Positions 12,787-25,783 of a DNA stretch of 64,000 bases are shown one piece after another. Each line of letters begins with the position of its first letter. Within the stretch, counting starts at the first letter, position 1. Source of the stretch: Chrysomallon squamiferum (lineage: Eukaryota > Mollusca > Gastropoda > Neomphalida > Peltospiridae). Under the pieces are notes generated by a model. It saw only the letters and a list, made by a program, of their open reading frames with translations, was not told where the DNA came from and did not search any database. The translations under genes were made by a program, and so were the position numbers. The DNA lies in the NCBI GenBank assembly GCA_012295275.1, contig CM022672.1, forward strand, positions 16,090,625 to 16,154,624, given 5' to 3'.

Positions 12787-13520
12787 GGTTCTGCTGTAGT
12801 TATTATTACATAAGTAGAGTACAAATCTCCAGTGTGTTTGGGTGACATATTATTACTTCAGATTTAAATTTTTAAAGTGTCTGTTACAGCCACTTCTATA
12901 GTAAATATTATTAGCTCGGTGGAATGGAGTATTTGTCTAAGAAATAAAGGCTTATGAGATTAATCCTTCTGAGTACACCCAACTGTGTTACTTCATATCA
13001 GAAGGGTATATTTAATAGCTTGGTTCTGCTGTATCACAAAATCATAATGTCCGTCACGAGTTGCAGTAATTAGATTGATCTTCCTTGGAAGGTCCATGGT
13101 TACTTACTGTTCAAGTGACTGTTGTAGGATGTTTCTACTGATCTTAATACAGTAATGGATTGTAATTAAATGATTAAAATGTTTGACTATGAAATGACTG
13201 GTTTCTTCTTATTTATTCAGTTGATATTATTGCAAAATGTGTGTTACTGCATGTTTCTACTCTAATTTATATTACCTAAGGAGATTTCCTTAGCACAGTG
13301 CTACATTTTTCATTCACATTTTTACAAAATTGCTTTTCTACTAGTATTTTTAGTGAAGTTAATTCTGTAAAACCAGGTTTGGTAGTTAGAGGATTTCCTT
13401 AAGTTGCGATGGTTCTCATAGTTAGTTGTTAACTATTTCCCCTTTTTGTTTTTGTTGGGAGTCTGCTACTGCATGGTTCTACTGTAACTGATTAATTAAA
13501 CCAAGAGGCTGAACTGCACT
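12787..13520. repeat. Possible very old tandem repeat, about 228-bp period
   Basis: GGTTCTGCTGTA occurs at 12787 and 13022, with related GTTTCTACTCTA at about 13253 and GGTTCTACTGTA at 13475. Spacings are about 235, 230 and 222. The last two are both preceded by TACTGCATG. Similarity outside these anchors is weak, so this is tentative. Confidence 0.35.
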
Positions 13521-14159
13521 AGTTTCAGGATCAGTTCTTTCTATCTGCTCATTGTGATATTTTCCTTTCCAACCAGTGCTCTGATAAACATCATATTAAA
13601 AGTACTTTATGTTTTCCCATTTATTGGAATGTGTTAACTCCTTTTTTTTTTTTTTTTTTTTTTTCACACATGAAACAAAACCAGAAAAATGCCATTAATA
13701 ACCATTAGTATTAAAATGTATTGAGATCTCATTGAGCTGCCATTCATTGAAAATGACTTCAGAAATGACAAAATCAATAAATTATCTGTGTTGACAAAGA
13801 TTTCATTTTAATCCATTGTGACAAATGTTTTTTTTTTCTCTCTCTCTCTCTCTTTTCCTTTAGAAGTAACTACTGATATATTTAAGTGTGATTTTCTTTT
13901 CTTTTTTTTTTCTTTTTTTAAATTGTAGACAAATAGACAAAGATTAAAGACCTGCTGGGTGATGATCAACTGAAAAGTGTAGATGTAAGTGTTGCCAAGT
14001 CAAAAGGAAATAATGTAAGAAAGTCAGGGAATGATTCATTTCTCAGACTGTGGCAACAGTCTCTTAATCAACTGGAAACAGATAACAATTTTGTTATTTC
14101 AGGAATTGATTTATGTTTTTATTTAAAAATTTCATCTTTCTTTTATTATTTTTGGTATT
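13521..14159. other. Non-coding stretch with T-rich tracts
   Basis: Poly-T at 13642-13664 and a short CT run near 13838-13852. No gene seen. Confidence 0.5.
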
Positions 14160-14193
14160 GGGATTTGGGGGGTTTTGTGGGTTTTTGGGGGGG
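14160..14193 (+). other. Putative G-quadruplex sequence
   Basis: Four G-runs of 3, 6, 3 and 7 are separated by loops of 4, 6 and 5 bases, which fits the G3+N1-7 rule. Such runs are rare in this AT-rich window. Confidence 0.6.
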
Positions 14194-15244
14194 TTTTTTT
14201 GCTTCTTTATTTATTTTTAATTTTGATTTAATTTTTTTTTTTCTTTAAATATTCCATTTTTTAAAGTTGTAGGCATAAAAATAGCCCATCACCAAATTTT
14301 ACTATGAAACGTTACAACACAAAACTTTTGACTTAATTGCATGGTTACTTCTATCAGCAAATACAAGAAATTGTTCATATGTACTTTCATACATACAGCA
14401 GAAGTCTTTCATTTAAAACAGTACTGGAAACAGTATGCAACATGAAAAAGACCAACTAGAAAGACAATCTAGAATAACTAATGATACAGGACCAGTGAGT
14501 AGTCAATTCAGTGAGCTATAGACAGACCACTGCTTCCTTCAATATAAATTATTAAACCACTTAACTGCATGTTAACCAAATAAAGTTTAATACTGGAATG
14601 AAAACAAAGTTTAATTACATTTACAGTAGCTAATTACACTCAGAAGTAGTTAAATTTCACTGACCTATTGATTTACACACTGTAACAACAAACAAACAGA
14701 GAATCATTATGTGACACAAGTTTAACAATGTTTGTTCTTCCTGATATTCATCTGCCAGTGTACACACACAATTAGCACTGGCTAATGACAGTCAGTGTTG
14801 TAATCTAAATCTAATTTATGGCTGACTGGGTGAAAGATGAAGTATATTTAATTACCAGGAATCAATGTTCTATTAGAAAAGTAAACTTTAATAAAAACCC
14901 TGTTTATGAGAATGCATACATTAAAATTAAAATCCATAGGCTACCGGGTTACTAAATGTAATTTGTATTAGTCTTTGGTCTTACAATGTTTATTACATAC
15001 TTGTAAATATGTATGTCTAATACAATCTTTTTAGGAACATTCATCCATATGCATACCCCTAACATATGTAAAATTGTGTGTGTGGGCATGCAAAATGTGT
15101 AATAAATATCATCACCACTACATTAATATATTTTTAAAAATGCACGAAGACAGACCAAACAACAGTGAACATACATTTATTCTGCACATGTATATACACT
15201 CAAACAGAAAGCCATGTACAAACACATACATTAACCATACTCAT

Positions 15245-15245
<1 letters not shown>
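14194..15245. other. AT-rich non-coding stretch
   Basis: No gene or clear repeat that I can support. Confidence 0.5.

Positions 15246-15288
<43 letters not shown>
15246..15288. repeat. (CA)n microsatellite
   Basis: About 21 uninterrupted CA units. Confidence 0.97.
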
Positions 15289-15289
<1 letters not shown>

Positions 15290-15426
15290 TAAATACTCAA
15301 ATGCACATGCACAGACAATTACAATATACTGACCAAGATACATGTAAATTACAGATTATAGACAGTTACAGTATACTTATTTTACATACACACCTACTTT
15401 ACATACTATATCCAACAAACCATATA

Positions 15427-15429
<3 letters not shown>

Positions 15430-15470
<41 letters not shown>
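15430..15470. repeat. (CA)n microsatellite
   Basis: About 20 uninterrupted CA units in the same orientation as the array 150 bp upstream. Confidence 0.97.
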
Positions 15471-15473
<3 letters not shown>

Positions 15474-15931
15474 GCACAGTCACAAGCAAATAAATAATTA
15501 AACTCTGAAAGCTTCTTGCATAATGAAGAGAAAATGAACTTGGATCAATGACTTACCAGTAACTTTAGATTTAATAAACAGCTGCTATCTAACAACACCC
15601 ACATACATGCTTACAAAATCATCAACAAACGTTTCATTAATGTGTCTTACAGGATATTGTTTACATTATGTTGAGAATATATTAACTCCCAAACCACAGA
15701 TCAGTGAACTTGTTAACCAAATTCTTCTTGTTCTTCCCTTCATTTCGCTACTGCTGATTGACTCTGCCTTTGGGCGAGCACTGACAGTGAATGATAGTGC
15801 TAATAAAAATGTTATGATGTTTTATATTGTCGAGAAACATCCATCTTTGAACATTCTCTTTTTTAACTTTACATACTTTTTATAGAATTGTTATACATGT
15901 CTGTTTAAAAAAAAAACATATGCTGATGTGC
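15471..15931. other. Non-coding stretch with unsupported ORF
   Basis: A 92-residue open frame at 15607-15885 is less biased in composition than most here, but it has no recognised domain, signal peptide or coding signature. I do not call it a gene. Confidence 0.45.
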
Positions 15932-16350
15932 AAAGCACTCGGTACTAAACAAATCATTTATTAATAGCTAAAGAATTCACTTATGTCTAAAGATTTCACT
16001 AGTGCTTAAAGCTTTCACGAAAATCTAAAAATGTTCAGTTGTATTTAAAACATTCGCTACTATTCAAAGCATTCAGTAACATCTAAAGAATTCACTGACA
16101 CTTAAATTATTCATGAATATTTAATTTATTGACTAATATCCAAACTATTCACTACTGTTCAGATTATTCATAAATATTCAAAAGATTCTCTTATTCGTGA
16201 GATTCATCAACACTGAAGCAGTTCTGAAATATTCAAACTATTCACTGAAACAATTCATTAACACTCAAAGAATTCACTGTCCTTCAGACTGTTCACCGAT
16301 GTTTTAAATAATCAGTTAATCCCTGATATTCAGACTGTTCACCAGTAATC
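15932..16350 (+). repeat. Phase-locked 19-bp minisatellite, about 21 units
   Basis: The consensus is near AAAGNATTCACTNATATTC. The C of the TTC core falls at 15978, 15997, 16016, 16036, 16055, 16074, 16093, 16112, 16131, 16150, 16169 and 16188, so nearly every step is exactly 19 bp. It continues at 16205, 16224, 16243, then 16256, 16275, 16294 and 16313 after two phase breaks. Units differ at many positions, yet length is almost invariant. Confidence 0.9.
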
Positions 16351-17770
16351 AAAACATGACAAAAGTCAATGATTTACGATCACTGCTGTACAGATCACTG
16401 AACTGGTAATAAAAACCTGCACATGTCACTGCAGACATGTGACCCAAGACACAAGGTTAAGTGGCAAAATATTGATGTCATGATGAAAAGCAACAGAAGT
16501 AAAGAGAAAGCACAGGATATCACACAGAGAACATTTCAACCTTTCTGAAAAACAAATGATCGTGATGATGATGAAGATGATGATGATAATGATGACGATG
16601 GCAAAGAAAACTTTCTGAAATCAATGCAGATGGTAAAAAAAACATATGGATGTTTTTGGCAGCTCTCAGTGTTTGCTGTGAGATAATTGATTTGTTCTGA
16701 ATTTAAAGTATTTTTAAAAAGAAATTAAAAATTAAAAATAATGATCTTTGGCTGTTTACTTTATTTCAGAATTAATTAAAACGCCTGTTTGTGCTGCAGC
16801 ATGCAATGGAAAAGTTTATCATGCTTCACGTGCTGCTGTCATTACTGGCTTGTCCAATCAAACTGTTTCTAGAAGGAATAAAAGAAACAAATTAACTGCA
16901 ACAAAGTGAATAATGCAGTTGAATAATTTCATTTGATGTAACATTGTATGACTCAGTGTTAGCACTTGAGATTGAAAATGTTAATGAAAGTAAATTGTTT
17001 GTGTTGTGTAAACATGTACTAACTTCTTTTTTATTTTTTTTAAAATTGTTGGGCTGTAAATGAAAATAAATGAGTTAATGTCTCATTTACTTCTTCTGAC
17101 CATATGAAAGCAGAGGGATCCATGGGTACTAAAAAGCTTGAATATAAATATTTATAGATAGCTGGATGGAAAGATGGAGCTAATGATGGACAGATGAATG
17201 GGAAGATATATTTAGGTATTAATTTAAAGAAGGGTGTAAATTTGGATAGAGATTAAATGAATACACATTTTGATGGAAGAAAGCAAGACAGATTCAGCAT
17301 GTTTAATGTTTTATCTAATTTTAGCTAATCTGCATTTTACACATAAACATGGCTGAGAATCTCTCTTTGTACATTAACACAGCCCTTGGTTTCTTCTCAC
17401 TTGTGAAAACTACTCCCTGGTAAACACTGCCAAACTTCATTTCCAAGTCTATTTTCAGCAGCTGTTCACAAAGTGACTTCATTAAGAACATTTGGCTGAG
17501 CAATAAACCAAAACAAAGCAACAAGTCTGAATTCAGTAAATATTTTCAGCCAGATACAGGCATAATAAATAAAGAGGCTAAAAGCACCTCCCCTTTTAAC
17601 ATAAAGCTGAGAAACATCAAACAAGTTCAACATGAACACGACTACTCAATTAACTGATATTAATAACTGCTTCATAAATAAAGATATATATATAGCTTTT
17701 GCAAACTGCAGGTAATAAATTTAAAAAAAATAGAGATAAAGAAGATTGTTAAGAATATGCTAACAGACAC
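16351..17770. other. Non-coding stretch
   Basis: Contains an 8-bp perfect inverted repeat CACATGTC/GACATGTG at 16420-16441 and a GAT/ATG-rich tract at 16560-16600. No gene is supported. Confidence 0.5.
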
Positions 17771-17925
17771 ACACATATAAATGCATATATGCATGCAGTC
17801 ATACACACACACAGACACATACCTGCATATATACATATATATATTAATATATACACACACATTTATGTATATATGTAAACACACACACTCATATATGTAT
17901 GTGTATACACATGTCTACACCTTCC
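17771..17925. repeat. CA/TA/TATG compound tract
   Basis: Alternating purine-pyrimidine sequence made of short CA, CATA and TA runs. Small frames here are artefacts. Confidence 0.85.
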
Positions 17926-19673
17926 TTCAGTTATTACCTACTATTTTAATACATAAAATGACCAACCAGTCAGATTAGACAGAATGAGAAGAAAAAAGAA
18001 AATGACAGACAGACAGACAAACTATACAAACTTAACTGTCAGCAGATGAACTTCCATACAGGTGAGATTTGTTACAGGTGAAAGAGGTATAAGACAAATG
18101 CCAGGCTTATTATGTCACTGGAGGCTCACAACACTTTTGTTCTACCAATAATCTGTCATATTAAATATTCACCTTCATAACCAAACATAATAAACACTGC
18201 ACAACACACATCTATGTTTTTGTGTGTGCGTTTCTGTATGCATATAATCAGACATATTATAATTCAAAGGTGCACTGTAAATTATTAAAAAAAAATTAAA
18301 AAATAAAAAATTTAATAGCTTCATATTTTATCTCCTTTTAATCTTCTCATTTTTACTTTTTATTTTATTAAAAAAAAAAAAAAAAATTTTTTTATTTACG
18401 TATATATATTTTTATTTTATTTTTTATTTATATATATTTTTTTTAACAACAATAATAAATGTTTGATATAGGTTATTTAGTAGTCAGAGTTTTTTCTTCT
18501 TTTTGTTTTCTTTTGGTTAAGTTTATTTGTGTTTATTTTGGGGGGGTTTTCTCCTGTTTTCTTAAATTGTATTTTTGACTAAAGACAAATATAAACATAT
18601 TTTCCTTACAATTTTTAATCTTTTTAAACTGTAAATGAAAAAATAATTAGTCATTATCATGAAAACTTCCGTTGTTTTGCTACAACATTTTGAATGAATA
18701 TATGAATAATAAATCAATTTTTCATCTTTTCATCTGACATTTATCACCAAAAGGTAAACACTGTTCAAAGAGTTATTTCATATCAATAAAGTAAATACAT
18801 GAGTAAAAAAAAATTAAAAATTAGAAATTGAAAAAAAAAGCAAGATTGAATAAATAATATTTTACAATTTTAAAATTGTGTTAAATATTTATTTTTGTAT
18901 TTATGGTTGTTTTTTATATTTTTCTTTTTCGTGTTTTTCTTTTTATTTATTTTATTTGTTTTGTAATTTTTTGATGTTTTTATTTTATTATTATTATTTA
19001 TCATTATTTTTATTATTAGTGGTAGTATTTAGGGGTTTTTTTCTATTGCTTTTTTGTTTTATATCACTGAAACATATATATGTATTTTTTCAGTCAATCA
19101 TACTCACACACACAAAATATAATCAAATATATTTATGTTTGCATACATACAAACAGAAACATTACTAAAAGAAAGAGACGTGAATAATGTGATGGACCGA
19201 ACACATGTATTGTAATTACTACATTACTATTTTAAACCATTGCATTTTTGGCAATTCAGCTGCAAAGAATTTTCATATTAGACCTTCCATTCCAATAATA
19301 TTCCATCATGCTCTTACCAATATATTTTGCCAGTTGCATTTTTCAGTTATAATCTGTTGTCCATTTAAAATATCATCAAATGTGGAAATTTGATATTTTT
19401 TAATATTCAAAAATGTTATAGTAATGACATCTTCACCTGCCATGCAACCCTCAGTTATTTTTTAACCATCTTAAGAGGTGAAATGAAATTATTTCCACCA
19501 CATTATACACAGAACAAACATGACCAAAATAATGTGAATTGCAAATGATATGTGAATTTTATATCATACTATATAAAAAAACCCAGGGAGATATGACTAT
19601 TCAGAAGATGAGGGTCATGTTAAAGGTGCCTGTTTTGGCTGTACAAGATGGATATCTGTCAAGGAATCATGAC
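17926..19673. other. AT-rich low-complexity stretch
   Basis: Includes CAGA repeats near 18006-18020, A/T-homopolymer-rich sequence at 18280-18450, and T-rich sequence at 18890-19060. No gene supported. Confidence 0.5.
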
Positions 19674-20146
19674 CGAACTGTACAGGATATACGTTCTGAT
19701 TGCACAGGATTCATGATTTGGTTGTACAATATACACAATCTGAATGTACAGGATACACAGTCTGTACATAATACATGGTCTGACTGTACATGATACATGG
19801 TCTGATGGTCCAGAATACAAGACCTGACTGTACAAGGATACACAATCTGAATGTACAGGATACATAGTCTGTACATAATACATGGTCTGATGGTAAGGAT
19901 ACATGACCTAACTGTACAAGGATAGGCAGTCTGACTGTACATGATACATTGACTGTACATGATACATGGTCTGATGGTCCAGGATACAAGACCTAACTGT
20001 ACAAGGATACACAATCTGAAAGTACAGGATATATAGTCTGAACATAATACATGGTCTGATTGTACATGATACATGGTCCAGGATACAAGACCTGACTGTA
20101 CAAGGATACACAATCTGACTGTACATGATACACAATCTGATTCACT
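19674..20146 (+). repeat. 22-bp minisatellite with 85-bp higher-order unit
   Basis: About 21 units of CTGACTGTACATGATACA type, 18-23 bp long. They are arranged as four-unit cycles of about 85 bp, for example TCTGATGGTCCAG at 19800 and again at 19969, two cycles apart. The element on its right begins only about 10 bp later. Long minus-strand open frames across it, the longest 210 codons, arise because the unit has no stop in those frames. Confidence 0.92.
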
Positions 20147-20156
20147 GCTTTTAAAA

Positions 20157-20406
20157 GAGGTAATTTCAAGTGCCATAAATTCTGATTTTTCTATGCATGT
20201 TAGCTGTGTATAAAGTGTTGAAGAGCTACACACCAGCACCCTTTCATTCTGACAACACCTGTTTGTCACCCAGTTTATGTCCATTGTTGGAATGTTCACA
20301 CAACAGTTTGCTGTTCCAGCCCAGGCACTTCCTACAGAGTTATGTGAATGTTACTGAACTGGGGTTTAATGTATATTTTGTCAGTTTTCAGTTTAAGCTT
20401 CATTAA
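20157..20406 (+). repeat. Dispersed element, copy A
   Basis: Inverted homologue of 26785-27060. The core 20193-20368 (176 bp) matches the other copy at every base. The left arm 20157-20192 lacks a block present in copy B and has substitutions. The right arm diverges after 20368, but TTTAAGCTTCATTAA reappears in both. A 56-residue frame is shared by both copies, which follows from DNA identity and is no proof of coding. Its class (SINE, MITE or other) is unknown, and I see no box A/B pair or terminal inverted repeats. Confidence 0.9.
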
Positions 20407-22074
20407 CCAAGGGAAAAAAAAAAAAAATTAAATTGTTAAATTAAATGAAAGAAAATCTGCTACATACATAGGTCGACAAAATTATTTATCTATAATTTAT
20501 GTATATTTGTATTTTTTATGTAAATATATTCTAATTTTTATTTTATTTTATTTAATTTTTACTTTTATTCTTTATTTTCACCATTTTTACATATTTATAA
20601 GTCACATGAAACTGCTAAATATAAAAGTGAACTAGATATATTCATTCCCATAGATATCTCATCACAATAAAAAAATCCATTAAATTTAATAAATAAAAAA
20701 ATAAATGTATAAATAAATAAATAATAATAAATAAATAGATAAATAAATAAATAAATAAATATGTTAACTAGGACCAAAAATAAAAAAATGGCCCATATGA
20801 AAAATCATTAACCAATGATGCCAACTATTTCCCAATAATTGCTATAATCAGCAAACTAAATATACATGGTTTTATTGCCAGAACTTTCTAAAACCATTTA
20901 AAAAAACAACAACAAAAAAACAAAAACAATAGCAAATTAAAAAATAACAACACCGAAAACAGGTAAAATAAGAAAAGAAAATACAAAAGAATAGCCTGTT
21001 ATCATTGTTTGATCCAACAAACTGCAGTGTCTAGTACTGTTATAATAATCTCACATATTGTTAACTCTCCTTAACTTCACAAGTTTTCACAAAACAATTC
21101 GTTTCATTTAAAACAAAAAGCAAAGACAAAAGTTTCTAACAAAATTAAAGAAATGACAAAAGCTGGTGAATATGAAAAACAAAATGAATAAAAAATAAAT
21201 AAATAAACTAAAAAAAATTAATAATAAACATAAATGTGACCTTCCCATACAAGTTTTATTTAAAATCTATATATTTTATGACTGTTTTATATTATATAAA
21301 AGTATGTGAAATAAATTTATTTTTGCTTTTTGAAGTATAAACAAAAAGGTAACAGAACAAAATGACAGCATTTAATACAAGAGGGATGTTGATTTACAAA
21401 TAGGTTTCTACAAAAAGTTTTAAACCTTTTTTTTTTTTTTTTTTTTAAAGTTTGTTTTTCCTTTTGGATTTTCAAACATATGTGCAAGATATATAGGTCT
21501 GCCTGGAATTGGGTTTTTTAAAACATTCTCTAAAATTTTGCACATGTTCTTTACTTAAACAAATGATCATATGTAGATGTAGTTATGCATAATTACTTTT
21601 GTCATTATTTTTTTTAAACTTATTATTTTGTTATATTGATTATTATTATAATCCATAACGTCATCACATTATATTCATTATATTTATTTTTGTTATTACA
21701 CAAGTGTTATTTATAATTATTTAATTACTTAATCATATATTTTAATATAAAATTCATATAGTCATTATGTATATGTGAGTGTATATATAATTCAAGTAGA
21801 CTTATCCACATACATTCATACATACATGCATGCATGCATATAGATACACTGCAAGTTATTTGTTCATCCGCAGATTTAAAACAGAAAAGAGATTTCATGT
21901 CATATTATTAGGCATATTATAAGGGAACCCAATATGCTGAAACAACATTACACTGTCTTGCTGTTCATATTACACAATGACACCCTCAAAGTAGCTGTAT
22001 GTCAATACAGTCAGCCAGTACATGTATATACAATAACACATGCATGAGTAGACTGCACACGCCTATCTCTATCT
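20407..22074. other. AT-rich stretch with (AAAT)n
   Basis: An imperfect AAAT array lies at about 20697-20762 and a poly-T run at 21427-21446. The rest is A/T-dominated with no gene. Confidence 0.55.
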
Positions 22075-22350
22075 CACAAACACATGCACACACAGACACA
22101 GACACACTCACAGACACATACAGACATATACAAACACACACACAAACTCACTCATAGACACATACAAAAAATATACATGCTCACATACACATAGACAAAT
22201 ACACACAGACATACATATACACACATATACATTAACACATGAATACAGACATACATTAACATATGAATACACAGACACACACACATTAACACATGAATAC
22301 ACACACACACACACAACCACACACATACAGACACATACACACACACGACA
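22075..22350. repeat. Cryptic CA-rich array
   Basis: ACACAGACA-type sequence with a longer embedded motif, ACATTAACACATGAATACA, three times near 22229, 22252 and 22282. Cysteine/valine-rich minus-strand frames are artefacts. Confidence 0.8.
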
Positions 22351-23584
22351 CAACAGTTTAGACTAGTTCTTTAACAAATGATTGCTAGTTGATAACTGTA
22401 ACTCTGGGGAGGAAAGCAAACTGCTATGTTTGAGTGAACTCACTGGGCTCACAACTAATAAAACTGTGATACATACCACCGCACTGTTTGATAAAACTTG
22501 TTTCCATTTTACACAAACAACTCAATAAATTATACTCCACAGCTGGAAACAAGAACATTTATTACAACGCCTTCTTTATTTGGAATATTTACATATGTCT
22601 TGTGACATCTAAATAATCAACCTTTTTTTTTTTTTTTTTTTTTTTTGACTGGTCATTTCAACTACAGACTGAATATTATATATAATAAAAATACCTACAT
22701 TCCACAGATTATATCTTTTTTTAATTGTAATATTTCCATAAATAAAATGAAATCCATATCCATATCTAATCTGTCTACATATCAAAGGTGTCTAAGATAT
22801 CCATCATTGCAACATGACAGTAATGTTTTTGTCTTTTTAAATTCAAGACTTAATTTATAACAAAATTCATCCCATTATTGTTCATAAAGAAAAGTTTTTA
22901 GTTATAAATATAATTTAAATAAATATTAAATTCACATGAAAATGTGACATCCAAATGATTTATCACTGAAGTGAATAAAATATACAATTTTTTTTTTAAA
23001 TTTAAATTTATGGTAATAGGGAATCTTATCTGCAACAAATAATAAATAAAGGAAATTTTTAATATTATATATAAAATGATAAATAAAGATTACATTTCCT
23101 ACAAAAACGTTTTTAAAAAATAATTAATTTCAATGACAAATATCAGTGACACCTTCTAAAATTTCAAGACAAAAATTTATTTAAAAACCAGTATTAAATG
23201 TATTATTTATTTAAAAACTTGCAGGGTAACTTCTATAATTTTAGTTTGTTTGTTTGTTTGTTTGTTTTTATTATTATTATTTTAATTAATATAAAACTTA
23301 GGCTACATATTAAAAAATATTATTATTTATCTGTAATAATGACAAATAATCATTTTTGAAAAAGTTATTGCTTGCTCTTACTCTTGCTCTCTCGTCTCAA
23401 ACACACACACCCAAAACAAAACAGACTTCTATATATATTATAGTAGTATTCCATAACATTGTCATAATTCAAATAATAATACTTTTATAAATTATTAAAT
23501 TCAGAATGTCATAAAATAACAAAAAACAATGAAAAAGTAAAAGTAATGCAAATAGAATACTCACCATCTTTAGAACTACCCATG
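22351..23584. other. AT-rich non-coding stretch
   Basis: Poly-T at 22623-22646 and (GTTT)5 at about 23247-23266. No gene supported. Confidence 0.5.
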
Positions 23585-24055
23585 TTGTGATGCAACAGGT
23601 TTCAAATTCAACAAACTTAAAAAAAATCAAATAGTTTTTGATTCCACAGATTTGAAACACTATTTATCTCCAGAAAAACAAACCAAACACAAATTAGTTT
23701 TGAACTGAACAGGTTTAGATTCAACTGGTTTCTACTTCAACAGGTTTGTATTTAACACGTTTGGAATTAAACAAATCCTTTTCCCACACAAACAAACATG
23801 AAAACAAATTTGAATTGAACCGATTTTGAATTCAAAATGTTAGGATTCAGTAGATGCTGAATTCAACAGGTTCTGAACTGAACAGTTTCTGAAGAGTCAG
23901 CAGATTTTTAATTCAACAGGTTCCAAAGATTCAACAGATTCCGAGGATTCAAAAGGTTCTGAAGATTCAACAGGTGAATATTCAACAGATTAAAATTGAA
24001 CAATTCTGAATTCAACAGATTTTGAATTCAAACTGAGTTCAGCAGATCTGAATGA
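23585..24055 (+). repeat. Decayed minisatellite with 18-bp core unit
   Basis: ATTCAACAGGTTCCAAAG and close variants recur in strict 18-bp steps around 23917-23970. More diverged TTCAACAGGTTT-like units extend to both sides with variable length. Confidence 0.75.
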
Positions 24056-25735
24056 ACTGCACTGCTGAGACTAAGCCAGAAAGCTCGCCAAGAACTAAAT
24101 GATTTAAAGTTCTAAGAAATAATCTTGAAGTCTTGTACAGCTAATCCACATTTGTACAGATTCAAATAACACACCAGCACAAGTTCCAAGTATTGTAAAC
24201 ATATAAAGTTCCCTTCCTTTTCAGCTTTTTTTTTTTTTTTCCCTCTCCAGCTAAAACAATTTTCTAGAAAGGTTTGGCAACATACTTTCTAAGTTGGAAT
24301 CGCATAAATGAGAAAAAACAATCATCATTAAAAACAAATATGTTAATTTTGCCAAGTATATTTAATATTAAAAATAAAATATTTATTTTTTTTATTTTAA
24401 TATTTTATTATTTTCTGTATTATTATTATTTTATTATTATTATTATTTTTTTTTTTTTAAGATTTTTCAAAAAATATATAAGAGAATAATAATTGTCATT
24501 AAAAAATAATAATAATATCAAATAATTTAAAAACTGTTTGAGATTACTTGTTTACATTTTTCCACAGTTCAGTTCTTGACAGAAGCAGTTCAAGTAACTG
24601 GTTACTTTATCCAGTTATTTACTTTCCAGTTTAAAATTTACACTGAGAAAGTTTTCTGATGTAAAAAAGAGAAAACTCAACAAACTTCTTTAGATGTTAA
24701 TAAGTCCTTCAAAGAGGCTCAGAAGAGATGGGGCAAAAAAAAAAAAAAAAAAAAAAAATGTACACAAGAAATTGTTTGTTTTTCCTTTTCTAAAAAAAAA
24801 TACAAACAACAGCATGAAAAAGAAATGAACTGAAATGTGGTCACATCCTTGCTGGAATCAAATCAGCTATCCGCTGCATTAAGGTGGGTGCTCCACTTCA
24901 GAGTGTCAGATATCATATGATAGTCCCAGCCACTGATAGGAATATTTTATAACATGAACTCTGAACCAGTAGGGAAAAAAAAGTCTCTAATACTTGATCC
25001 GTCAGCCAAACACTACAGAGAATGTAAGGAAGCTCCTGGTGTACTAAGAATACAGTGGGTTAAAAAAAAGAGTGAAAAGGCAGAGAGACGGAGAGATGGG
25101 CAAAAAAGAGACATCCCAGTGGGTACAATGAGAAGAGACCAAGCCCCTTTTTTCTCCTTTGTGCTGTGAATGCTACAAAGGTAAACAGCTGATAGTGAGA
25201 AGATGAAACTGTACACTGTGCTGGTCAGATGCTGGAATGTGAGCCAAGTCAACACTGGGTAATGTGACAGGGATTAAGAATGTTTCGTTACTTAACTTGA
25301 GTGCACATTTTTAGAGCTGTCAAAGATTTTTTGTTGTTGTTGTTGCTGTTCTTCTTGTGGGAGAGGAACAACAGTGCTTTTAAGTGGGTTTTTGGTGGGA
25401 TTTTTTTTTTTTTTCTAAAATGTCTGTTGTGAAGGGGTCAAGAGTCCTGTCGTATATTACTCTTTTTATTTAACAAGTGGCAGTTCCGACTGTAAATGAA
25501 AAATGTGTGATTATAACAGGACAGAAAATAAAACTGATGTTGGATATTTATTTTTGAAAGTGTACAGTTACAGTGGGAAAAGATTTGTAAAAGCTTTTTG
25601 TCCTTAAACTGTTTCCAAAGTGCTTTCTTAATGAAGTCATCATGCACTGCTGAGTTTGTCTCATCAGACGTCCGTGTCAGTTTAAATATCAGTTTCACAC
25701 CTTTTCATACTCCACTGCCTCTTTCCAAGGTAACT

Positions 25736-25737
<2 letters not shown>
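24056..25737. other. Non-coding stretch with balanced patch
   Basis: Poly-A at 24735-24758. The part at about 24840-25330 is less AT-rich and less repetitive than its surroundings, but its frames are short and match nothing I recognise. It could be a conserved element, an old repeat or a missed exon. Confidence 0.4.

Positions 25738-25783
<46 letters not shown>
25738..25783. repeat. (CA)n microsatellite
   Basis: About 22 uninterrupted CA units. Confidence 0.97.

Noticed and set aside
19667-20299. 210-codon minus-strand open frame
   Set aside because: It runs through the 22-bp minisatellite and into the dispersed element. The array has no stop in this frame, and three overlapping frames are open there, so the length is an artefact.
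20197-20406. Shared 56-residue frame in both copies of the dispersed element as a conserved protein
   Set aside because: The DNA is identical in the core, so the peptides must match. No synonymous-rate evidence can be drawn, and the opposite strand is also open.
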